Positions 42,315-55,101 of a stretch of DNA of 64,000 nt are shown here, piece by piece. The position numbers and the translations under genes are program-made. The stretch lies in contig JABEVE010000058.1 in assembly GCA_013044035.1 (NCBI GenBank), forward strand, positions 62,001 through 126,000. Direction: 5' to 3'. The stretch comes from Burkholderiales bacterium. Its GTDB lineage: Bacteria > Pseudomonadota > Gammaproteobacteria > Burkholderiales > Burkholderiaceae_C. The notes under the pieces are model-generated. The model saw only the letters and a program-made list of their open reading frames with translations, made no database searches and was not told the origin of the DNA. Positions within the stretch are counted from its first letter, which is position 1; each line of letters starts with the position of its first letter.

Positions 42315-43757
42315 ATGTCTCTCGAACAAATCTGGCAAGCCTGTTTCACCCAGCTTGCTGGCGAAATCCCCGTCCAGCAATTCTCCGCCTGGATCAAGCC
42401 GCTGACGCCGCCGAGCTGGAGCGACGATCACTCCACGGCCACATTGGCCGTGCCCAACCGCTTCAAGATGGATTGGTTGCGGGCGCAGTACAGCGAACGC
42501 ATCAGCCAGGCTCTGGCGAATGCCGCAGGTCGGCCCGTGCAGCTCGAATTCGCCATCCAAAAGCACGTGCACAAACCCGCTGCGGCGGTGCAACGCATCG
42601 ATGTTGCCGAGGGCCGGCAAAACACCGCGAATAGGGCTGACGAAGCCACCGGGCCTGTGGCGTCAAGCACCGGTAGCACGATCCGAACAGCTGAGGCAGG
42701 GGCGGCGGCCGCGTTGCAGGAATCCGAGGCCATCGAACGCTCACGGCTCAACCCCGCGCTGACCTTCGAGAGTCTGGTTCCGGGCAAGGCCAACCAGTTG
42801 GCGCGCGCAGCGGCGCTGCAGGTTTCAGAAAATCCCGGCAAGTCCTATAACCCGCTGTTTCTGTATGGGGGTGTGGGCCTGGGCAAGACGCACCTGGTGC
42901 AGGCCGTGGGCAACGCCTTGCTGGCGGCCAAGCCCGGAGCGCGCATTCGCTACCTGCAGGCCGAACAGTTCGTGAGCGAGGTGGTGAAGGCCTACCAGCG
43001 CAAGACGTTCGACGAGTTCAAGCGCTACTACCACTCGCTGGACTTGCTGCTGATCGATGACGTGCAGTTTTTTGCAGGAAAGGAAAAGACGCAGGAGGAG
43101 TTTTTCTACACCTTTGAAGCCTTGGCGGCAAAACGGGCGCAAATTATTCTCACGAGTGACACCTACCCCAAGGAATTACAGGAAATCGACGCTCGACTGA
43201 CATCGCGCTTCGACTCGGGCTTGACGGTGGCGCTCGAACCACCGGAGCTGGAAATGCGCGTGGCCATCCTGCTGCGCAAGGCCGAGGTCGAGTTGGTGAG
43301 CCTGGGTGAGGATGTGGCCTTCTTCGTCGCGAAGAATGTGCGCTCCAATGTGCGCGAACTCGAAGGCGCGCTGCGCAAAATCCTGGCTTACGCACGGTTT
43401 TCGGGTGAAGACATTTCCATCAGCCTGGCACGCGAGGCTCTGAAAGATCTGCTGTCGCTGCAGAACCGGCAGGTCTCGGTCGAAAACATCCAGAAGACCG
43501 TGGCGGACTTCTACAAGATCAAAGTGGCTGACATGTACTCCAAACGCCGCCCTGCTTCCATCGCCCGACCGCGGCAAATTGCCATGTACTTGGCCAAGGA
43601 ACTCACGCAAAAAAGTCTGCCCGAGATTGGCGAGCTTTTCGGCGGAAGGGACCACACCACAGTTCTGCACGCCGTGCGCAAGATGACACAGGAGCGCACG
43701 CGCGTGCAAGAACTCAACCAGCAACTGCATGTGCTGGAACAAACGCTGAAGGGATGA
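42315..43757 (+). CDS. dnaA: Chromosomal replication initiator DnaA
   Basis: The 480-residue protein has domain I ([20 protein letters not shown]), a linker of about 60 residues, and the AAA+ domain with Walker [11 protein letters not shown] (185-194) and Walker [11 protein letters not shown] (from 244). The C-terminal DNA-binding domain carries the signature [20 protein letters not shown] and [12 protein letters not shown]. It binds DnaA boxes and opens oriC. The start matches the family N-terminus. Confidence 0.98.
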   Translation: MSLEQIWQACFTQLAGEIPVQQFSAWIKPLTPPSWSDDHSTATLAVPNRFKMDWLRAQYSERISQALANAAGRPVQLEFAIQKHVHKPAAAVQRIDVAEGRQNTANRADEATGPVASSTGSTIRTAEAGAAAALQESEAIERSRLNPALTFESLVPGKANQLARAAALQVSENPGKSYNPLFLYGGVGLGKTHLVQAVGNALLAAKPGARIRYLQAEQFVSEVVKAYQRKTFDEFKRYYHSLDLLLIDDVQFFAGKEKTQEEFFYTFEALAAKRAQIILTSDTYPKELQEIDARLTSRFDSGLTVALEPPELEMRVAILLRKAEVELVSLGEDVAFFVAKNVRSNVRELEGALRKILAYARFSGEDISISLAREALKDLLSLQNRQVSVENIQKTVADFYKIKVADMYSKRRPASIARPRQIAMYLAKELTQKSLPEIGELFGGRDHTTVLHAVRKMTQERTRVQELNQQLHVLEQTLKG

Positions 43758-43968
43758 ACAAGGCTGTGGACGGATTGTGGGCCCAGGTTGAACAAGCAGG
43801 GTCTTTGGCTGCCGCCGCTCGAGTTGTTCATGTTGGCGCGCCTAAACCTGCCGCGTTGTCCCCAGCGATAAATTCCCATAAGTAGTTGATATAAAAGAAT
43901 AAAAAAACTTATCCGTAAGAATCGTATCTCTCCTGTTACTAGTCCTATTCTGAAAAGGAAGATTCATA
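43758..43968. promoter_or_regulatory. dnaA-dnaN intergenic region
   Basis: This 211-bp stretch is A/T-rich at 43868-43960. It contains ATAAATTCCCA at 43868-43878, which also occurs at 42161-42171 upstream of dnaA, and a DnaA-box-like TTATCCGTA at about 43911-43919. AAGGAAG precedes the dnaN ATG. It probably carries the dnaN promoter and perhaps DnaA-binding sites. Confidence 0.4.
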
Positions 43969-45087
43969 ATGAACAGACTTAGCGTATCGCGCGAGGCCTT
44001 GCTCAAGGGGTTGGGGGGTGTAGCTGGAATCGTGGAACGCCGGCAGACATTGCCGGTACTGGCCAATGTGCTCATGCAGCCGCAGGGCGGTGATCTGGCC
44101 TTGACCACCAGCGATATGGAAATACAGATGCGCGTGCGCACCGCCGTAGGTGAAGGCCACACGGCCAGCGCGGACCTGCAACCCACCACGGTGAATGCAC
44201 GCAAATTGATCGACATCTTGCGTGCAGCGCCCGTTTCCGATGCCACCTTGGAATGGATGGATGGCAAGTTCACGGTGCGTTGTGGCAAGTCGAGGTTTTC
44301 CCTGCAGACCCTGCCAGCCGACGACTTCCCACTGGTGAAGGAAGCGGCCGACTATTCAGAGCAGCCCCTGGTGATCGGACAAGGCCAACTCAAACGCATG
44401 CTGGGCTTGGTGCATTTCGCCATGGCGCAGCACGACATTCGTTACTACCTCAACGGCCTGTTGCTGGTGGCCGACGGGCATCAACTCACGCTCGTCTCGA
44501 CCGATGGCCACCGCCTGGCGCTGGTGATGTCTCAGGTCGAAGGCCTTGCCGACAAGCGCGAGGTGATTCTTCCGCGCAAGACCGTGATGGAATTGCTGCG
44601 CCTGCTTAGCGATGGCGATGAGCCGATCGAGATCCGCTTCGCCTCCAATCAGGCACGGCTGACCTTCGGCAGCGTGGATCTGGTGAGCAAGCTGGTTGAA
44701 GGCAAATTCCCCGACTACCAGCGCGTCGTGCCCAAGGGCCACAAATTTCATCTGACGCTACCACGCCAGGCTTTACTGGCAGCGCTGCAGCGCGTGGCCA
44801 TCGTCACGAGCGACAAGTTCAAGGGCGTGCGCATCAATCTCGAACCTGCGAACCTGCGCATTTCCTCCACCAATGCCGAGCAGGAAGAAGCGCAGGAGGA
44901 ACTCGATGTGGAGTACAACGGCGACGCCATCGAAATTGGTTTCAACGTGGCTTACCTGATCGACGTGCTGTCCAACCTTCCCGGCGAAACCGTACGCCTC
45001 GATCTGCTGGACGGCAACAGCAGTGTCCTGCTGACTTTGCCTGACGATGCCGCCTTCAAATACGTGGTCATGCCCATGCGGATTTGA
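43969..45087 (+). CDS. dnaN: DNA polymerase III sliding clamp, beta subunit
   Basis: The 372-residue protein has three clamp domains. Recognisable segments are VERRQTLPVLANVLMQPQGG in domain I, QHDIRYYLNGLLLVADGHQL in domain II, and the C-terminal end AAFKYVVMPMRI, the usual clamp terminus. It tethers the polymerase to DNA. AAGGAAGATTCATA precedes the ATG. It lies between dnaA and gyrB as in most bacteria. Confidence 0.98.
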   Translation: MNRLSVSREALLKGLGGVAGIVERRQTLPVLANVLMQPQGGDLALTTSDMEIQMRVRTAVGEGHTASADLQPTTVNARKLIDILRAAPVSDATLEWMDGKFTVRCGKSRFSLQTLPADDFPLVKEAADYSEQPLVIGQGQLKRMLGLVHFAMAQHDIRYYLNGLLLVADGHQLTLVSTDGHRLALVMSQVEGLADKREVILPRKTVMELLRLLSDGDEPIEIRFASNQARLTFGSVDLVSKLVEGKFPDYQRVVPKGHKFHLTLPRQALLAALQRVAIVTSDKFKGVRINLEPANLRISSTNAEQEEAQEELDVEYNGDAIEIGFNVAYLIDVLSNLPGETVRLDLLDGNSSVLLTLPDDAAFKYVVMPMRI

Positions 45088-45216
45088 TGTCAAGCGCCGG
45101 CCGGCGCTGCAGGGCAGTGACAGTGACCCCGCCGCGTTCTCCCGCAACACCCGAACACCCTCCAGATAGTTTGACCGTACAGGCATCGACCAAGCCTGTG
45201 GTTTCCGATGTTTTGA

Positions 45217-47766
<2,550 letters not shown>

Positions 47767-47847
47767 TGTGCCGTGACGAAATCGATGTCAGTCCCTTGAG
47801 GGCCTCAGCCCACGTACGGCGCCGCGCAAGCGGTCACATTGGAGTTT

Positions 47848-47890
47848 GGCCGCACAGGGTCAAGACTTGGCGTCCTAGACCTGTGCGGCC
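47848..47890. repeat. Perfect 11-bp inverted repeat downstream of gyrB
   Basis: GGCCGCACAGG at 47848-47858 is complementary to CCTGTGCGGCC at 47880-47890, with 21 bases between. It lies where the core origin genes stop and the catabolic cluster begins, between two convergent genes. There is no U-tract, so it is either a weak bidirectional terminator or a junction relic. Confidence 0.5.
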
Positions 47891-47978
47891 GGCCAGGGCC
47901 CCGCAAGTGCCGAACCCTGCTGGCGGGGTCGTATAGGGGCGCATGCGGCGCCACGGCCGCCAAGGGCCCGAGCGTCGG

Positions 47979-48986
47979 TCAGAAGTTGAAGTTGCCGATG
48001 TTGCTCGCGTCGAAGGTCGTCAGCGGGCCGAGGATGATCTCGCCGTCAGCGCCGACCGTGCGCTTGCCGAGTTTTCCGGCCATGAAGCTTTCACCCGGCT
48101 TGTCGCTGATCGTGCCGCTGGCAAGGTTCGCGGCAGCGTAAGCGGCCAGGTACCCGAGTTGGCCCGGATCCCAGAGCTGAAAGGCCGTCACCGTGCCATT
48201 CTTGATGAATTCGCGCATCTGATTCGGCGTGCCTAGCCCGGTCACGACCACCTTGCCTTTGTAGGGTGAGGTCGAGATGTAGCGCGCGGCGGCCGCGATG
48301 CCCACCGTCGTCGGCGCGATGATCGCTTTCAGATGCGGATAGGCCTCCAGAAGTCCCTGGGTCTCGACGAAGGACTGCTGGTCATCGTCGTTTCCATAAG
48401 CGATCTTGACCAGCTTGATGTGGGCGTACTCCGGCTTGGCCAGTTCCTTTTTCATCCAGCCGATCCAGGTATTCTGGTTGGTCGCGTTCGGGGTGGCTGA
48501 GAGGATCGCGAGTTCCCCGCTGCCACCCATGAGCTTGGCCGCCAGCTGGATCTGCCCGCGCCCGATCGACTCCGCGGTTGCTTGGTTGACGAACAGCTGC
48601 CTCCCGTCGGGGGCCGTGTCGGAGTCGAAGGTGACGACCTTGATGCCGCGTGCCATCGCTTTTTTCAGATAAGGAACCACGGCGTGCGCGTCGTTGGCCG
48701 CGATGACGATGGCGTTGACATGCTGCGCGATCAGGGTGTTGATGTACGACACCTGCGACGACGCGCCGGCGTTCGAAGGCCCGACCACCTTGCCGTGATC
48801 GCCGAGTTCTTTCAGCGCAGCCATGCCACCGTTGTCAGCGGTGACCTCATAGGGGTTGTTGACCTGCTTGGGCACGAAGGCGATGGTCAGTCCGCTCTTG
48901 AGCGGAGCTGCCATCGCCGTCGTGCCCGTCAACATCATCGCCGCACAGATCGTCAACAGTGCGCCGCGGTACCGTTTGCTCCACAT
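47979..48986 (-). CDS. rhaS: Sugar ABC transporter substrate-binding protein, rhamnose (RhaS) type
   Basis: The 335-residue protein has a Sec signal peptide (about 1-27, ending TAMAA). Its periplasmic-binding domain begins LTIAFVPKQVNNPYEVTADN, a signature of the RhaS/LsrB group. It also has NAIVIAANDAHAVVPYLKKA and KVVTFDSDTAPDGRQLFVNQ. It should bind L-rhamnose (or a close sugar) and deliver it to the permeases upstream in the operon. It is the last gene of the minus-strand unit, 100 bp after the second permease. Confidence 0.85.
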   Translation of the reverse strand: MWSKRYRGALLTICAAMMLTGTTAMAAPLKSGLTIAFVPKQVNNPYEVTADNGGMAALKELGDHGKVVGPSNAGASSQVSYINTLIAQHVNAIVIAANDAHAVVPYLKKAMARGIKVVTFDSDTAPDGRQLFVNQATAESIGRGQIQLAAKLMGGSGELAILSATPNATNQNTWIGWMKKELAKPEYAHIKLVKIAYGNDDDQQSFVETQGLLEAYPHLKAIIAPTTVGIAAAARYISTSPYKGKVVVTGLGTPNQMREFIKNGTVTAFQLWDPGQLGYLAAYAAANLASGTISDKPGESFMAGKLGKRTVGADGEIILGPLTTFDASNIGNFNF

Positions 48987-49086
48987 GTTCAGTCTCCTCG
49001 AAATTGTTGCCTCGCACGTCGTTGTGGGAGGCCGCGCCCCGTGCGCCCAGGCGTGGCCCTGCTGCAGGAAGCGAATACGCGCCGCC

Positions 49087-50097
49087 CTAGTGAGCGGCGG
49101 CCAGTGCGCGTTGGTCGCGCACCGCGCGCACCCTCGCGATCAGGTTGGGCACCAGCACCGAGCTCAGCAATAGAAGCCCGGTCACGATGGTCAAGGTATC
49201 GCTGGAAATGTCGTACAGCGTCAGTGCGTTGCGAAGCACGCCGACCAGCAGCACCGACAGGAGCACGCCGCCCAGCGAGCCACGCCCGCCGAAGATGCTC
49301 ACGCCACCGAACAGCACCGCGGCAATGACCGACAGCTCCAGGCCCTGCCCGTTGTCTCCGCGCGCGCTGGTGAAGCGCAGTGTGTAGATCACTCCGGCGA
49401 CGGCGCTGAGCAGGCCGGACAGCACGAACAGCCGCAGCTTGGTGCGCGCGACGTCAAGACCCGAGAAACGCGCGGCCACAGCGTTCGTGCCGATGGCATA
49501 GACGGCACGCCCGAAGGTGGTCGCGTGCAGCAACAGGACAAAGGCCGCGGCCGCCACGAACAGGACGGCGAAGGGCTGCGGTAGGAAGCTTGCGCCGATA
49601 TCGTTGATGCCGAAGTCGGTATAGGCGCCGGGAAAGTTCGCCACCGCGTGGCTGCCGAGCAGCACGTAGGCCAGACCGCGGTACAAGGCCATGGTGCCAA
49701 TGGTCACAGCCAGTGAAGGAAGCCCCATGCGTACGACGATCCAGCCGTTGATCCAGCCAGCGCAGGCGCCAGCGATACAGGCCACGCCGATCGCGACCGG
49801 CATCGGCAGGCCTGCCTGCCAGAGAACACCCAGCAGTGCGCTCGACAGGCCCAGCACCGAGGCCACCGACAGGTCGATCTCTGCCGCGATGATCACCAGG
49901 GTCATCGGGAGTGCGATGAGCCCCAGTTCGGTGATGCCGGCCAGGATATCGCTGATGTTGTCGCTGGTGAGGAAATATGGCGACAACACGCGCCCGAGCA
50001 CAAGGCTACCGAACAGCGCGCATACCAGGATCCACTCCCAGCGCAGATGCAAGCTCCGCCGTGCGGCGGGCGGCGTCGTGCCGATCTGCTCAGCCAT
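49087..50097 (-). CDS. Sugar ABC transporter permease, RhaQ-type
   Basis: The 336-residue inner-membrane protein has about nine or ten helices of the BPD_transp_2 family. Family blocks include PMTLVIIAAEIDLSVASVLG and AVAARFSGLDVARTKLRLFV (the EAA-like loop contacting the ATPase), then GGVSIFGGRGSLGG. Its start overlaps the end of the other permease by 8 bp. It forms the channel with the permease encoded at 50090-51109. Of the two, this would correspond to RhaQ by gene order. Confidence 0.88.
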   Translation of the reverse strand: MAEQIGTTPPAARRSLHLRWEWILVCALFGSLVLGRVLSPYFLTSDNISDILAGITELGLIALPMTLVIIAAEIDLSVASVLGLSSALLGVLWQAGLPMPVAIGVACIAGACAGWINGWIVVRMGLPSLAVTIGTMALYRGLAYVLLGSHAVANFPGAYTDFGINDIGASFLPQPFAVLFVAAAAFVLLLHATTFGRAVYAIGTNAVAARFSGLDVARTKLRLFVLSGLLSAVAGVIYTLRFTSARGDNGQGLELSVIAAVLFGGVSIFGGRGSLGGVLLSVLLVGVLRNALTLYDISSDTLTIVTGLLLLSSVLVPNLIARVRAVRDQRALAAAH

Positions 50098-51109
50098 GTC
50101 GCTTCTTCTCCCTCAAGCGCCGTGCGAGGGCGCGCGCAAGCGCGGCGTCGCTCGAGATGGCGAGCACGATCAACAGACCCTGGATCGCCTGCTCCCAGAA
50201 CGGCGAAACGCGCAGAACCACCAGAGAAATGCTGATCACGCCCAGGATCAGTGCGCCGAGCGTGGCGCCAAGGATGGTTCCCACTCCGCCGGTGATCGCC
50301 ACGCTGCCGACCACCGCTGCGGCCACCACCTGCAGTTCGAGGCCCGTCCCGGTGCTGGCGTCGACGGTGCCGAAGCGCGCCAGCCACAACACGCCTGCAA
50401 GGCCGGCAATGGCTCCGGATGTGACGAAGCCGATCGCGACGCGGCGCCCGACCCGGAGGCCCGCCAGTCTGGCTGCCTCGGGATTCGAGCCGACGGCGTA
50501 ATGCTCCCTGCCACCCGGGAACTGCCCTAGATAGATCGAGAAGGCCACCAACACTGCGCCGGCGATCAACACCAGCACCGGCACGCCGAGCAGGCTGGCA
50601 GTCCCCAGACCGGCAAATCTCGTCGGCAGATTGCTGGCATTGACCTGGCCGCCATGAACCCAGGCGTAATCGGCACCGCGGTAGATGTACAAGGTCGACA
50701 GCGTGGCGACCAACGAAGGCACGTTGCCGAATACGACCATGGCCGCGTTGATCGCGCCGGCAGCCAGCCCGATCGCGATGCCCGCCCCCATCGCCACCAT
50801 GATCGGCATGTGCGGATGGGCGACGAACAGCGCGCCGACCGCATAGGCGGACAGGCCCAGGGTCGAGCTGACCGATAGGTCGATGTGACGCATCAACATA
50901 ACCCCCGTCATTCCCGCGCTGAGCAGGCTGACGATGGCCACGTTGAGCAGGACGTCCTTGAGCGTCTGAGTGCTGAGAAAGGCCGGGCGCACGCTACCTG
51001 TGAACAGCACCAGCGCGACCAGCACGGCGACCAGCGCCACTTCGCGCTTTTCCCCGAGGAGCAGGAACAGCCTCATCGGCGGGAAGTCCGAGGCCAGGGG
51101 GCGGTTCAC
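50090..51109 (-). CDS. Sugar ABC transporter permease, RhaP-type
   Basis: The 339-residue membrane protein has the BPD_transp_2 pattern with [20 protein letters not shown] and the ATPase-contacting loop [40 protein letters not shown] follows. It starts at a GTG at 51109 that overlaps the ATPase stop (GTGA), so the two are translationally coupled. By position it would be RhaP. Confidence 0.88.
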   Translation of the reverse strand: MNRPLASDFPPMRLFLLLGEKREVALVAVLVALVLFTGSVRPAFLSTQTLKDVLLNVAIVSLLSAGMTGVMLMRHIDLSVSSTLGLSAYAVGALFVAHPHMPIMVAMGAGIAIGLAAGAINAAMVVFGNVPSLVATLSTLYIYRGADYAWVHGGQVNASNLPTRFAGLGTASLLGVPVLVLIAGAVLVAFSIYLGQFPGGREHYAVGSNPEAARLAGLRVGRRVAIGFVTSGAIAGLAGVLWLARFGTVDASTGTGLELQVVAAAVVGSVAITGGVGTILGATLGALILGVISISLVVLRVSPFWEQAIQGLLIVLAISSDAALARALARRLREKKRHG

Positions 51110-52671
51110 GCGGACTCCCGAGAGGCGACACGGCCTAGCGCCGCCGCCATGATGATTTGCTCATCGGCTTGCGCGCGCGGCAACTCCGCGCTCAGGCGCC
51201 CTTCGTGCATGACCAGGATGCGATCGGCCATGCCCAGGACTTCGGGCAGCTCGCTCGAAATCATGAGTACCGCCATGCCCGCCACCACGAGATCGCTGAT
51301 GCTGCGGTAAATCTCGGCCTTGGCGCCCACGTCGACCCCGCGCGTGGGCTCGTCGATGATCAGAACCCTCGGCGCGGTCGCCAGCCATTTGGCGAGCACG
51401 ACCTTTTGCTGATTCCCACCGGACAGGAAGGCGGCTGGCAGGTCGACGCTAGACGTCTTGAGCCGCAGTCGACGACCCCAGTCCTCCGCCAGTCTTCGCT
51501 CGCTCCGACGCGAGATCCAGCCGTGCCAACTCAGCCTGCCCAGCACGGTCAGGGCGGTGTTGTGCGCCACGCTGAGCTCCAGGGCAAGGCCTTGCTCCCG
51601 TCGATCCTCCGGCACGAAGCCCAGCCCGGCCGCCATCGCACTGGCCGGGTCGCCGAGACGCAGCTCGCGGCCGGCGATGGACACTTCTCCGGCATCGGCA
51701 CGGTCGATGCCGAAAATGGCGCGCGCCACTTCACTGCGGCCGGCACCGACCAGCCCGGCGAGAGCGACGATCTCGCCGGCACACACATCGAAACTCACGT
51801 CCGAGAACACGCCTCCCCGCGTCAGGCCGCGCACGCGCAGCCGAACTTCCCCCGGCGAAACCTGGGCTTTTGGGTAGAAGGTGTCGAGATCACGACCGAC
51901 CATGCGCGCCACCAGCGTGTCGGTGTCGACTTCCGGCGTCATCGCTTCGAAGACCGTTTCCCCGTCCCGCATGACGGTGATGCGCTGCGCCAGCGCGAAC
52001 ACCTCTTCGAGCCGGTGGGTGATGAACAGGATCGCGGCACCACGTTCGCGCAGACGCTGCACGATAGCAAACAGGCGCTGCACTTCGGTCAGGGACAAGG
52101 CCGCCGTGGGTTCGTCCATGACGAGGACATTGGCGTTGAGCGATAGCGCCTTGGCGATCTCGATTACTTGCTGATCGGCGATCGACAAGCCGCGGACCAC
52201 CTGTGCGCTGCGCAGATCCACGCCGAGGGAACCCAGCAACTCGTCGACCTCGCGCTCCATCTCGGCAAAGCGGATGCGCCCGAAGCGGTCGGTCGGCTGC
52301 CGACCCATGAACACATTTTCGGCGACCGAGAGATCGTGGAACAGCATGGGCTCCTGGTAGATGACAGCGATTCCCGCGCGCTTGGCGTCCGCAGGAGTGG
52401 CGAAGGCGCACTGCTGTCCATCGAGCAACAGCTGGCCGGTGTCCGGGCGGTGCACTCCGGCAAGAATACGCACCAGGGTCGATTTGCCGGCTCCGTTCTC
52501 GCCCAGTAACGCGTGGACCTCTCCGGGCCACAGGCGAAGCTCTCCGCGCTTGAGCGCGAGCACGCGGCCGAAGGATTTGCGTGCGCCGCGCAGCTCCAGG
52601 CGCGGTGCGGCTGCTGCGGGGTCCCCTGCCGGATGGGCATCGCAGCGAGTCGGGGCCGGGATCGCATGCAT
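51106..52671 (-). CDS. rhaT: Sugar ABC transporter ATP-binding protein, RhaT type
   Basis: The 521-residue protein has two ABC domains. The first has Walker [10 protein letters not shown], signature [13 protein letters not shown] and Walker [13 protein letters not shown]. The second has a degenerate P-loop GLVGAGRSE but an intact signature [14 protein letters not shown] and Walker B IIDEPTRG, as in sugar importers of this class. [10 protein letters not shown] is taken as start, leaving 7 bp to the lactonase stop. It powers the permease pair encoded just downstream. Confidence 0.9.
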   Translation of the reverse strand: MHAIPAPTRCDAHPAGDPAAAAPRLELRGARKSFGRVLALKRGELRLWPGEVHALLGENGAGKSTLVRILAGVHRPDTGQLLLDGQQCAFATPADAKRAGIAVIYQEPMLFHDLSVAENVFMGRQPTDRFGRIRFAEMEREVDELLGSLGVDLRSAQVVRGLSIADQQVIEIAKALSLNANVLVMDEPTAALSLTEVQRLFAIVQRLRERGAAILFITHRLEEVFALAQRITVMRDGETVFEAMTPEVDTDTLVARMVGRDLDTFYPKAQVSPGEVRLRVRGLTRGGVFSDVSFDVCAGEIVALAGLVGAGRSEVARAIFGIDRADAGEVSIAGRELRLGDPASAMAAGLGFVPEDRREQGLALELSVAHNTALTVLGRLSWHGWISRRSERRLAEDWGRRLRLKTSSVDLPAAFLSGGNQQKVVLAKWLATAPRVLIIDEPTRGVDVGAKAEIYRSISDLVVAGMAVLMISSELPEVLGMADRILVMHEGRLSAELPRAQADEQIIMAAALGRVASRESA

Positions 52672-52678
52672 GGCTGCG

Positions 52679-53593
52679 TCAGATTCGGTAGATGCGCTCG
52701 GCATTGCCCGCGAACAGTGCATTGCGCTCGCTCTGGCTGGCGCCCGAGACGATCGTGGCATAGGCGCTCCAGAGTTCGGCGTAGCTACCGAACAGCGGGT
52801 CGATGGGGGAGTTCGAGGCAAACATGGCGCGCTCGACGCCGAAGGCGTCCACGGTCTGCAGCACATAGGGTCGCAGCACTTCGAGCGCGCAGCTGTGTGA
52901 GAACATGGCGAAGCCGCTGATCTTGACGGCCACGTTGGGGCACTGAGCGAGCGCCTCGAGGCCTTCGCGCCAGGCGCGGTAACCGGCCGCGCTGTCGCGA
53001 TCTACGAACATGCCGGCATGGTTCAGCACGAACTGAATATCCGGGTGGCGCCGCGCCAGCGCTACGGCGTCGGCGGCCTGGGACGGATAGATCTGCAGAT
53101 CGAAGGAAAAGTCGAAGCGCCGCAGCAATGCAAAGTTCGCCTGCCAGCGGGCGTCGCGCATCCAATGCACGCCCACATAGTCGTACAAGGGGTCGGCATG
53201 GACGTTCAGGATCTGCCGCATACCACGCACGGCGGCGAATTGCGCATGCTGTTGCAGCACGGCTTGGGCATCCGGCGCAGCTAGGTCGACCGCGGCGACC
53301 ACCGCCTGGGGAACGCCTCGATGGGCTGGCTCCGCGGCCAGTTTCTGCAACCAGCGTGTTTCGTCGACCGGGCGGCTGGCCTCGTACTTGGCCTCCACGT
53401 GGACGACCTTGTCCAGCTCGAGGCCCTGGGCCGCCTGCAGCAGATCCGTCGGCAGCACGTCGCGCCGCAGCGTGCGTGCCGCGGCGCCGAGAAAGGACGG
53501 CTCATCGCTGAGCAGCCACTCGTAGCGTCCGCTGTCCAGACTCCAGAAGTGCACATGGGGATCGACGATGCGCATGATCGACGGCGAATTCAT
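52679..53593 (-). CDS. Amidohydrolase-family lactonase, probable L-rhamnono-lactonase
   Basis: The 304-residue TIM-barrel metal hydrolase begins [20 protein letters not shown] (HxH metal ligands on strand 1) and has FVLNHAGM and [10 protein letters not shown] later. It belongs to the group that includes L-fucono- and L-rhamnono-1,4-lactonases, which open the lactone made by the sugar 1-dehydrogenase. Its ATG overlaps the mutarotase stop (ATGA at 53593-53590). The context of mutarotase, importer and rhamnonate dehydratase supports the rhamnose assignment. Confidence 0.8.
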   Translation of the reverse strand: MNSPSIMRIVDPHVHFWSLDSGRYEWLLSDEPSFLGAAARTLRRDVLPTDLLQAAQGLELDKVVHVEAKYEASRPVDETRWLQKLAAEPAHRGVPQAVVAAVDLAAPDAQAVLQQHAQFAAVRGMRQILNVHADPLYDYVGVHWMRDARWQANFALLRRFDFSFDLQIYPSQAADAVALARRHPDIQFVLNHAGMFVDRDSAAGYRAWREGLEALAQCPNVAVKISGFAMFSHSCALEVLRPYVLQTVDAFGVERAMFASNSPIDPLFGSYAELWSAYATIVSGASQSERNALFAGNAERIYRI

Positions 53594-53904
53594 TCGAGGT
53601 GAAACACCTGTTCCAAGGCGACCTGGAAGGGCTCGCCGCTGGCCTCGGTCTGCATGATGTCGCGCATCGACTCCCACCACCGGCGCAAGACGGCGTGGGC
53701 CCCGAGCGCAGCCATGCCGTGGTGCTGCGGACGGCGCAGCACGGCGAACAGGTGGTGGCTCGATGGATCGAAAAAGATGCGGTAATCGCGAATCCCCGCG
53801 TCGCGCAGCAACTCGACCAGTTCAGGCCAGATTCGCGCGTGACGTCGCTCGTATTCGTCGCGCATGCCTGGATGCAGCACCATCCGGAAAGCCACCGTTT
53901 CCAT
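53590..53904 (-). CDS. rhaM: L-rhamnose mutarotase
   Basis: The 104-residue protein interconverts alpha and beta L-rhamnose. It matches the RhaM/RhaU family from FRMVLHPGMRDEYERRHARI to RRWWESMRDIM. The catalytic residues Tyr18 and His22 of the E. coli enzyme are at the same positions here (EY18ERRH22). It is the first gene of the minus-strand importer operon. This is one of the two strongest markers that the cluster is for L-rhamnose. Confidence 0.92.
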   Translation of the reverse strand: METVAFRMVLHPGMRDEYERRHARIWPELVELLRDAGIRDYRIFFDPSSHHLFAVLRRPQHHGMAALGAHAVLRRWWESMRDIMQTEASGEPFQVALEQVFHLE

Positions 53905-53986
53905 CGCTCGTCTCCGCTCTTGTCCATCACTTGCGCCAGACTCTGATCCTGACGGAGGTGGAATGTGGCTGAACTATAGGAGGCTG

Positions 53987-54039
53987 AGCGATAGCTGATC
54001 AATTCGATGATAGGATCGATCAATACCGTTTTGCTATCG
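53987..54039. promoter_or_regulatory. Candidate LysR operators, importer/regulator divergent promoter
   Basis: GCGATAGC at 53987-53994 and GCTATCGA at 54032-54039 form an inverted pair sharing the 7-bp core GCTATCG. They lie between the mutarotase ATG (53904) and the LysR ATG (54048). The same core recurs twice upstream of the catabolic operon (55012 and 55044), which suggests one regulator acts on both. Confidence 0.55.
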
Positions 54040-54047
54040 ATAAGCAC

Positions 54048-54998
54048 ATGACACCTCAGCAACGCAAGATGACCCTGGTCAACCGGTTGCGCCTCAAGCA
54101 ACTGGCGCTGCTGGTCGCACTGGACGACATGCGCAACCTGCACCTAGCCGCAGAGCAGATGAACATCGCGCAGCCCAGCGCGAGTCGCATGCTTGCTGAA
54201 ATCGAGGTCACCTTCGGCTTTCAACTCTTCGAGCGCAAGGCGCGCGGCATGCTGCCGACCTCACTGGGAGGCGTGGTGCTGGGATACGCACGCCGTGCAC
54301 TGGCCGATCTCGAGCGCATCGCCGCCGATCTGGAGGCTGCGAGCCAAGGCGGCTACGGCCAACTGACCATCGGGGCCATCATGGGCGCGGTACCCGATCT
54401 GCTGGCGATGGCCGTCGCCGAAGTCAAGGCAAGCCGGCCGCTGCTCAACATACGCATACTCGGAGAAACCAGCGATCAGGTGCTCGGGTTACTGGAACGC
54501 CGCGAAGTCGACTTCGCCCTGGCGCGCCTGACGTCCCCGCTGCAGCACAACGTCTTCGATTTCGAGCCTCTCGCCCGTGAGACCCTCTTGCTGGTGGTGC
54601 GCAGTTCCCATCCGCTGGTTGGCGCCCCTGCGGTATCGTTCGGCGCCCTGCTCGACGCCCCTTGGGTGGCACAGCCGATCACGAGCCCGGCGCGCGTAAT
54701 CTTCGAAGATGAGCTCGCGCGGCGCAAGTTGTCGACGCCGCGCAACCTGACCGAGTGCACGTCGATCTTCGCCACGCTGCAACTGCTGCAGCACAGCGAC
54801 TGCGTGGCGATGTTGCCCGAGTCGGTGGTGCGGGACCACCTGCGCACCGGGTTGCTCAAGGCCTTGCCGGTGGTCGTCGGCGAGAGCCTGCAGGACTTCG
54901 GCCTGCTGCTTCGCAAGGACGAAGCCCTGAACGATTCGGCCAGCTTTTTCGTGACCCGTTTGCGCAGCCTCGCTGCCGCCAGGCGCGGGCCGCGCTGA
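54048..54998 (+). CDS. LysR-type regulator, GbpR-like
   Basis: The 316-residue protein has a winged helix with NLHLAAEQMNIAQPSASRML, and an effector domain from about residue 100 (GQLTIGAIMGAVPDLLAMAV). Its style matches GbpR, a regulator of sugar-binding-protein genes in alphaproteobacteria. It sits between the importer operon (divergent) and the catabolic operon (same strand, 103 bp downstream). It is probably the sugar-responsive switch for both; the inducer is probably L-rhamnose or a pathway intermediate. Confidence 0.88.
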   Translation: MTPQQRKMTLVNRLRLKQLALLVALDDMRNLHLAAEQMNIAQPSASRMLAEIEVTFGFQLFERKARGMLPTSLGGVVLGYARRALADLERIAADLEAASQGGYGQLTIGAIMGAVPDLLAMAVAEVKASRPLLNIRILGETSDQVLGLLERREVDFALARLTSPLQHNVFDFEPLARETLLLVVRSSHPLVGAPAVSFGALLDAPWVAQPITSPARVIFEDELARRKLSTPRNLTECTSIFATLQLLQHSDCVAMLPESVVRDHLRTGLLKALPVVVGESLQDFGLLLRKDEALNDSASFFVTRLRSLAAARRGPR

Positions 54999-55011
54999 AC
55001 AATTCTTTTCT

Positions 55012-55051
55012 GCTATCGCTTAATAATGAAGCCGAATTGATTGGCTATCGC
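55012..55051. promoter_or_regulatory. Candidate LysR operators upstream of the rhamnose catabolic operon
   Basis: GCTATCGC occurs at 55012-55019 and at 55044-55051, a 32-bp period close to three helical turns. Both lie between the LysR stop and the first catabolic gene. The same core is found at 53987 and 54032. Confidence 0.55.
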
Positions 55052-55101
55052 TGACTTCGTATAGTCGCACTCAAATTCCTGCAATCTTCGAGGTGCGTCC
55101 G

